A stretch of 64,000 nucleotides of DNA, from positions 62,001 to 126,000 of the forward strand of contig WMKJ01000004.1 of NCBI GenBank assembly GCA_009733715.1. Reading direction: 5' to 3'. A program made the translations under genes and the position numbers. Each line of letters begins with the position of its first letter. The first letter of the stretch is position 1. A model generated the notes under the pieces. It saw only the letters and a program-made list of their open reading frames with translations. It searched no databases and was not told the origin of the DNA. The stretch comes from Herpomyces periplanetae (taxonomy: Eukaryota > Ascomycota > Laboulbeniomycetes > Herpomycetales > Herpomycetaceae). Positions 56,426 to 64,000 of the stretch are shown here, one piece after another.

Positions 56426-59400
56426 TTTATGTGTATAACTGTTTAGTAGGATGGGAAAATTTTCGTAATCGGGAAAAAGTACGTTGATGGGCTATACAAG
56501 TGTGTTAGTCTTTGAATCAGGTTAACGATTCGACAGAGAAATGTAAAAGTTGAACGTCAAAGGTTAACAATCGTGGCCAAACAATCAAAAGTTTGCATAT
56601 CGGGTGATTTCCGCACAGGGTAGAGCTAGTTGGAGTGCTAGTACATGAGCTTTTAAATATTTCATTCTAAATACCCTTGACGTATTTACACATTTATTCT
56701 TTTCGTATAGTCGGGTAATCATGGTGAGTAAATACGAAACTTGCATGTGACAGTTAAAATAAGTGCGCAAATATAAACTATCAGGTAGGACTCGTTCTAG
56801 TGTAATGTAAATGATTATAATTGTAGTTGTGTGAAGATAATATTATGCGAGTAGATCATGTTACGGAAAGGAAGTGTATCAATGCCATGGGTAACCAAAC
56901 TCACGACAGCTGATAGCACGAGTTAATGGAGTGCAAAGGATATGTTTATCGAGAAACTTTGATCTTATCATTATGGAGATTGGAAGGGATAATCAAGGCT
57001 TTTGATTGATCAACGGTATCAAACGGGGGTAGAATTATGTTCGTGGAAAGATTTCTAAGAAGAGTTAACCGTTGAAACACTTAGTTGAACAGCAGTACAT
57101 AGTTTTGGGGATTGAACTGGGTTAACGGGGGATATGCAATCATGGTACATTCTTTTGCACAAATGGAATAAGCGACATGTTAAGCGTAAACAACATGCGA
57201 AGAAGAAAGTTTAGGCAACCGACGTGCGCGCGTGCGTGGGAAAAAAATCGTGATAAAGTCGGTATACGATATTTAGCGTGTGCAAGAGCAAGACGAAATG
57301 GTGAAACCGTTTTAGAATAAAGAAAGGTGTAAAGAAAGGGTAATTTACGAGTTAAAGCGAATACTCGACTGTTTAATTGAAAAAATGATGATTCTCATTT
57401 AATCCAACGGCCAGAACTTGTGAGAGGATGGGAGGTATAGTGTGACAGACGGTGAGATGCATCGAGCTTACCGCAAGGATATTTTCGAACGTGTGTAAAA
57501 GATATAAGTTAACAATGGTACACAAGATTATGGCTAATCTCATGGTAGCGTTGTCAATACGGTAAATGGGTTCGTAAGATCAACAGTTATAGAGAATCAA
57601 TGCATATTGGAAGAAATAGGCCAATTTGGTTGTGAGGGAGCCAGTTAACATAAAATCATGATAATGAGGAATTGAAAAAGTAATGGGGGGATTTCAACTC
57701 AGATGTTAATAGTGGAGTGAGTTTGAAAATTAGGACGTACGCACATATTTAATGAGTCAATTGTTGCACAATTCTTGTTTCGAGTTGCTGAAGGACTCGA
57801 TGGGGAAAACACGATGAAAAACTGGGGGTAAAATCCAATTTGGAGTTTTTTGAAGGGAGAAATGTTTGTTTACTTGGATGGGCTAGGATAGTGAACAAAA
57901 TAGGTAATACGAAAGTAGTTTTGTCGACTGAGAAGATTGATGTGATGCGATGCGATGCGATTTAATGAAAATAAGAATGAATGAATGGAGTATATTGTGT
58001 TGCAAGGATGTTTCGACGAACATTATCCCCGTAATGAAAAGATTATCTACAGTTTACGATACTTCCTCATTGCATTACAGAATGAGTATAGTTAATTGTG
58101 TAAGTCAACCTCATACAACAATCCAGGCGTTTAATACGTAGTAAATTTTAAGGCAATACGCTATGACAACGATAAAACATGGGGATTTTTGGGATATTTG
58201 GGGAAGTGCTGGATCAAAAGGATAAACGTTTGGGTGATAATATTTACTGGAGGCGATGTAGGCGAGGTGGATTAGACTTATGATGAATGTTGGAGGCAAT
58301 ATCTACAAGAAAATTGCAATTTGAGAGAATAAACGTGTACACAGATTGGTTCAGTTGTTTCGTTTGTGACAGTGTAAACGTAAAGATAACGAAGAATTGA
58401 ACATTGGTAAAGTGAACCAAGCGAGGTTAAAATGTCGGCGTGAAAAGTCCATCATTGCCTCCAGTACAGACATGTTTGGCGAATCTAATTATTTAAGCAT
58501 GATAACAATCAGAAAGAGTATTTTATGAAATAGATATAAAAACAAGCACAAAGTGTATGAGATTGAAGGGAATATAAATGTGAAAAAATTGGATGGGCCA
58601 CGCTTTAGCAACATCAAGAGAAGTAGGGTAGGCCCGATTAAAATTGTCTAGAGATGGAGAATAGGATATTGGGAGTTAACAGACACAAGATAATCTGCCG
58701 CACGACTTGAATTAAGTTAACGGGCTAGTATTTACTACAATGACATGGAAAAAATGGATACAAGTAGTAGATCTGGATTTGATGCATCGAGAAACGTGGG
58801 GAATGGAATCAAGAGGAAAACAAATTGTGTTCATGAATAAAAGTTAGAGAAAAGTAGTCGGTAAGATGAATGCTCGCACAATCAAATAATGGAAAATCTG
58901 ATATTTTGGAGAATAAGCATGGAAACATGATGAGAGTGAATAAGATTTCAGGAAGAATCGACGCTATGTATTGAAAAAAAGACGAGGGGTAAATGATCAG
59001 TGGAAAACGGAGATTGAGAGAGACGAATGGAAAAGAAGAGAAACGCACGACAAGGGGACGTTTGATCAAATAGCCCATCCGCGTGTAGTGCTGAACATGA
59101 GTTGGTGTGATAAAAAAAGTTCCACAAAGGCAGAACGTTTCACGAAGAGGAAATCAAGCAGGCTAAAGAAAAGAGGAATAGAGAGGTGTGGTGTAGATTG
59201 GGAAAGATTTCACGAAAAATTAAGCTTGATCCTGTTTTCATTAGTTCAGAAGGTCCATGAGGACTGCTAACAATGAAAGGGAAAAGCATATTGGCAGACG
59301 GTAGTTCGCGAAACCAGGGAGAACCAGGGTAAAATTTGAAGACATCATTTAGCTGAGAGAAAGATATCGTGAGAACCAGGTAGGAAACGTCGAAAGAATG

Positions 59401-59470
59401 AAATTACGGTATTCTGATTTATACCTTTCGCCAGTGAAATTTGAGATTAAATCAATCTTCAAGGTGATGA
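56426..59470. other. Three-kilobase gene-free region, purine-rich on +
   Basis: No frame is convincing on either strand. The + strand is rich in G and A throughout. A small GC island with gacgtgcgcgcgtgcgtggg lies near 57220-57240 and a (GATGC)n run at 57943-57960. I read it as a long leader and promoter for the - strand gene ending at 56425, plus the 3' flank of the SHE10-like gene. Confidence 0.4.
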
Positions 59471-61971
59471 TCAAAGAGGTGTATTGGATTCATAAACGCA
59501 TTCGGTCATTTTCGAGATTACAGAATCCCAATCCACTTCGCCCAACGGAATTGATACACGTCGTCCGATTTCATTGCGAGAATTAGACGATACAGCTTCT
59601 TCACCCATCGACTTCAGACGAAGAAAGAAGTCATGACTATTTGTGTCGGATCCCAACTCGAACTGTTCCAAGGTTTCCGAAGGTCGATGAACCAATCGAC
59701 GAGCTATATCTTCAAATTTAACATGAGTCGAATAAGCTTTACCAACAGCTTCATAGTATTCGGATCGAATCTGTGCCATTGATTCCGGGGATACTTCAGC
59801 CTTGACTGTTTGGGTAGCGCTAAGATAACTTCGTGACAATTCATTTAGGGTCGACGATAATCTAGATGATGCTATCCAGGCTATACGACTTGATACGGAT
59901 GCAAGTACAGTCATAGCGTGAGGGTTAGAGAATTTCAAAGGTGCTTCTGCAGATGTAATCCATAAGTCTTGAGTATTGGAAGACGTTATCTCGGGGAGAT
60001 GAGGTGAGGATGTTGTTTTCGCTACAACAAATGAATCGGCTACCGATGAATCTCTAGATTCAATTGTAGCACTAGCCATGATTAATGAACTTGCAAAACT
60101 TGAACCTGTCGAATCCAAATTACCATATTCTTCATCGAAGGGCTTCTCCAGTGTATCACCAAGTAAATGATGTGGGAAAGAGTCGGGAATTTCTCTTAAC
60201 TTAAAGTCATTTGATGTATCGCGTAAAGCCAATTTCCATTTAGCAACATTGGTAAGTTCGTGAAGTTTATCAGCCGTCCGTTCAGCTAAGTTCATAGCAT
60301 TCTCTTCTACATGACGAACTTTTTGACAGTTCAAGGCAACCTTTGAATGTCTCAAAGCAACATCTTCAACGTGAGATCGCATCTCGTCAAATGAGCTCTT
60401 AATTTCGTGGTACTTTTCCCAATCTTTATAAGATACACCATCCATCCAAGCTAATCGCATTCCAATTTCTTGTATACCCAAATCCCGAATATTATCTATT
60501 ACCCGAAGTGTAGACTCCGATGCGTCTCGGATTAAGGATAAAACTTCATCGGAGAAACTGGACTTCCATGCCAAAATTTGTAAAGCAGAAGCTTTAACTG
60601 ATGCTCCAGCATCACGAATGGACGCAAGGATTTTCTGATGAGCATCCGTCATTTGTGACAGGTCAGCATTATCAGGAAGCTCCAAGACAACATCAATAAT
60701 TTGTTTTTCAACAGACTGTAGTCCGGATTGGCAAACTTTGGATAAATTCTCCAACAAACTATTAGCCGGACCATTCAATTCTTCATCGATCTTACGAGTT
60801 GTAATCTCTTGAACACGGCTCTCTAAATCTTCAGCTCCTTTTTCCACAACACTCGAAAATTTTGCACGCCACGCATTGAGATCTTCGTGAACCTTTTTCA
60901 AACCGTCAATTTGAGAATTGACATCAGTGTCTTCCATCGAGCTTGTTTCTTTGGCTGGTGTAGATGTAAGTGGCAAATTAAACACATGTGATTGATGTGA
61001 ATGTTCAAGAGTTCGAGAAGAAACAGATTGGACTGAGGAAGACGTGAGTCCTACGGTTGGTACATTTTTAAAACGACCAAGTCGATTGCTAATTTTAAGT
61101 AATTGAGGCTCGACATTTTCACGATAAACCGACTCATATTTAGGCCAGACGTTTATATCTAAGAAAACTGAGATTCTTTGTTTAACTTCCAACATCCAAG
61201 GCCATACCCCGGTGTATAAGTAGTCACGTATTAACAGCATTAACCTGTATCCGCATTGGAGTAAATGAGCTAGAGTAGGCATTACTTTTTCTTTCCAGAA
61301 ACTATGGGTGTGTGTCTTAACGGCTTCAAGAAGAGGCGATATAAAGAGAAAAACATTTTTGATAACCGGTTCAATATGTTGAAAGTAGATAGACAATAAT
61401 TTATATTTAACACGAGTAATATGCGGTGTGGAACGTTTTTCCCATTCAATCTTAATTTTATCATGAGCAGAAGCTACCTGAGGAGCAGCATACGTGAAAT
61501 ATTTTTCTTTGATAAAATAAGATGACGGTGAAATTATTCTTTCGTTAAACTGTGAAGTGTAAGGGTGGAACTTTTGAACGATTGGAGCAACACGTTCCTT
61601 GTACGTAGGGCTGACATATGGAGAAAATATGTCGAGAACGTACGAGTACGACTTGCGGACAACAGTAGGAGACGAGGTATGTGAAGTAGAACAGTTTATG
61701 ATAATAGCGAGTATGGCAATCCAGATAAAAAGCCTGTAAAATAATAAGTTAATAAAATACAGTGTTTAATAATTTTGTTGCATAAAGTATGAATCATAGC
61801 ATTATTTATGAAACTTTACCTTAAGGTAGCGGTAGCTATTGAATGAAAAATCCTATGGGTACGAATTTTTCGTTTAAATGGTACACGAGTAGTATGGGTA
61901 GTAGGCGATAGTTTTTTGCTGGTTGATGAAGAGCTCATTGAATATGAGCTAGATGAATCATTGACGAACAT
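59471..61971 (-). CDS. SHE10/OSW7-like membrane-anchored coiled-coil protein, 804 aa
   Basis: Exons 61971-61820 and 61733-59471, joined by GTAAAG...TTACAG in phase 2; total 2415 bases. Residues 1-50 are basic and Ser-rich. A membrane helix follows (LFIWIAILAIIINC, about 52-65). Then come the family repeats of YxxPxV/P-type segments (SYVLDIFSPYVSPTYKERV, YFTYAAPQVASAHDKIKIEW, YWxx-like WPWMLEVKQRISVF), and a long alpha-helical part with the signature EIGMRLAWMDGVSYKDWEKY near residue 440, followed by NVAKWKLALRDTSNDF. SHE10 and OSW7 act in spore-wall assembly in budding yeast. Filamentous homologues are sometimes mislabelled 'hoxa13'. Family call is from memory. Confidence 0.75.
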
Positions 61972-64000
61972 AATTTCGTGTATTAAACAACATTTAACTG
62001 AGAATTAAGCGTGTTTGAAAAGGATGGTAACCGATATATTGTCAACAGAAACAGATGGGGAAGTGGAGTTCGATGTTATATGTAAAAGAAAGAAGATAAG
62101 CAGGAGAAAAAACTTTCTCGAAAAGAAGTAGATAAATAAAAATGTAGAACGAGGAACGTGTAAGTTTAGAAAGACGAGGAGATGGATGATGGGGCTTCTT
62201 CCCTACGGGAAAAAATAAAGAGACGTGTAGATGCTTTAAAAAAGGAAGAATTTGACCTAACCTAGCCCAATTTAACCTATCATGACTAATCCGCAACGAG
62301 TCGGGCCGAGCCAGCTTGGTCTGAGCCAAGTCTGGGGACAATAGGCGGGCCGAGCATTCAAAGGCAAATATTCGGGGTAAGTTATGACATATTATTGGAC
62401 TATTTTATATTTTGATTTCTCACCATGAGATCATCAAAAAAACTAGCTAAACCCATTTTTATGGGCAATAGTGATAATAGTTTGGGGAACGATAAACAGA
62501 TTGATTGAAGTTTTGGGCTGCTTAAAGTTAGTCCATCGGCAAACCACAGGGCTTTAGAGAGACTATATCATTCCCGGGATATCGGGAATATCAACTTTGC
62601 AGCGGGATCTCTGCAGCTTCCTTGGCACAAATGTAGCTGGAGAATCAATCGGGAAACAAGGCTTGGCACGGCACGGCACTGCGCGGCACAGTGTACTATG
62701 ACACAATTCCGTTCGGTTCAGCGTGGCTCTCCTCACCTCGGCTCCCTTGAGTATCCGATTTAAGTAAAATCCATCGGTCAAGTAGGTTTTTCCTATTTTG
62801 GCAATTAAACCTTCTACTAATTCCAAAGCTAATATTCATTACTGTATCTCTTGCTCTGGTTGGTCTTTTCACCAAACACACACTCTTTTATGTTTTAATT
62901 TTATCCTCCCATCAAACCTCTTCTAGTTTTCTCCTTACATTTTACTCAATTTGATTGCTTTGAGTTCTTTTCCCTTAAACAAACTCTCTAACGCATATAT
63001 TACATTTGTTAATGGTTTTGGCCACCTAATATCATCGTAAACTTGTCCTCTTCAATCTCCCCGAAAACTTCATCTCAGTCTTACCTTCGTCGTTACTCTT
63101 GATATCTTTCAATACACGTTTCCACAGATAAAATTCCGTTCGCATGGAAATGTAATTCATGCTAATATTCTCTTTTGTACAACATTTGTGTATTCAGATC
63201 CATCCTTGAACAATCAAACTTCCTACCAATCCAATTGTTTCTAATAACTTATTCTGGTAAATTAACCATAACCCTTATAGCTTATTGATCGTTATTCGAT
63301 CTAATCTCCCGTTGTACTGTCATCATTACTTGAATCTCATGGATTTACCATATTCTCTCATATATATCATACCAACACCCACTGAATATTTTTCGATAAT
63401 TTCAACTACACATCTTTTTTCCTTGATTATCGTCAAAAATGATTTCCCTGCATCTTTAATTTGTGTACACTTAAACAAAAATGTGTAAACAGTAATGACT
63501 CGTTAAGTTCTTATACTGAACCTTCATTTGTCAAATTTCACACTTCTATATTCTTACCATCTACAAAACTAACCAAATTTCCGAATAACACATCCAAAAC
63601 TTCAATTTCCCTTAAAATTACCTACCACATACTGATAGTTACTCTATAGACTATCCGAAACGTGGTGTGTTGCATATACTGTATCGTGTATAGTCCGTTA
63701 AAGTGTATGCTTGACAATACGACGTTAAAATTTATTTCTTAGTGGAGTGGCACATTCGTAACAAATACATCACTTTTTTCATATTCACTAAACATTCTTT
63801 TCATAACCGTAATAATTGTAATTTACATTTATATATGCTGACATACTTAATATCATATTTTCAGGTCAAAAGCATAGTATCCAAATCATGATATTCTTTC
63901 TAACATAAATGATTAAACTACATTCATCCTAACTTGAAAGTATAATTTAATCCGCCTTATCAATACCGTATACAGTAGAATCTTTATATAACGTTATTTA
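61972..64000. other. Right-end non-coding region
   Basis: The first part is the SHE10-like promoter. GC-richer patches at about 62280-62350 and 62590-62750 contain GAGCC/GGCAC short repeats (ggcacggcacggcactgcgc). From about 62880 to the end the + strand is pyrimidine-rich, as in front of other genes here, so a + gene may start beyond the window. No gene within it. Confidence 0.4.
62660..62755 (+). repeat. GGCAC / GGCTC degenerate short repeat
   Basis: Three GGCAC units followed by CGGTTCAGCGTGGCTC-type units. It is similar in style to the CTCAGCT tract at 26.8 kb. Confidence 0.45.

Noticed and set aside
1-64000. Transposons, retroelements, viral fossils, CRISPR arrays
   Set aside because: No transposase, reverse transcriptase, integrase or capsid-like frame and no spaced repeat array were seen; only microsatellites and short inverted repeats.

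Overview
The window reads as nuclear DNA of a fungus, most likely a filamentous ascomycete (Pezizomycotina or an early-diverging relative). The support is TeaR/Mod5-type and SHE10-type proteins, a filamentous-fungal coiled-coil protein, short GT-AG introns with CTAAC/TTAAC branch sites, and many low-complexity Ser/Thr/Asn tracts. The DNA is AT-rich, with long pyrimidine-rich leaders in front of several genes. I see no rRNA, mitochondrial DNA, CRISPR array, retrotransposon or DNA transposon.

Layout. 0-13 kb (+ strand): a 755-aa conserved filamentous-fungal protein (split by one intron), a 434-aa Asn/Asp/Ser-rich orphan, and a 1200-aa unrecognised protein. 13-26 kb (- strand): TeaR-like polarity protein, the OST48/WBP1 subunit of oligosaccharyltransferase, tRNA-Gly(CCC), and a 1078-aa F-box/WD40 protein whose only intron appears to be GC-AG. 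25.4-30.3 kb: a five-kilobase gap without recognisable coding exons, with a reversal of strand composition near 27 kb. 30.3-35 kb: divergent RPS3 (-) and myotubularin (+). 36-41 kb: a cytosolic Exg3-type GH5 glucanase (+) facing the dynein light intermediate chain (-). 41-44.4 kb: IST3 (+) facing a secreted UshA/5'-nucleotidase-type phosphoesterase (-). 45-50 kb: Tudor-SN (-) diverging from histidinol-phosphatase (+). 50.5-52.7 kb: Cu/Zn SOD and ARPC5, both -. 53-55.4 kb: a Bor1-type borate/anion transporter (+). 55.6-62 kb: a Pro/His/Gln-rich orphan and a SHE10-like protein, both -.

The genes are mostly independent housekeeping units. Shared themes are polarity and cytoskeleton (TeaR, dynein LIC, ARPC5), protein modification and turnover (OST48, F-box/WD40), RNA work (IST3, Tudor-SN, RPS3) and cell wall (GH5, SHE10-like). 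I rebuilt spliced genes from frame, splice signals and remembered family sequence. Total reading frames are multiples of three for OST48, F-box/WD40, RPS3, GH5, phosphoesterase, Tudor-SN, SOD1, ARPC5, BOR1 and SHE10-like.

I found no new multi-gene system. The oddest points are a GH5 intron with a perfect donor but no AG anywhere before the required downstream exon, lying between CTGTA direct repeats; the GC-AG intron of the F-box gene; a perfect 16-bp hairpin ending in T6 at 35.95 kb; an 18-bp CACGTG palindrome cluster upstream of OST48; and the 5-kb gene-free zone that may hold a divergent non-coding transcript.
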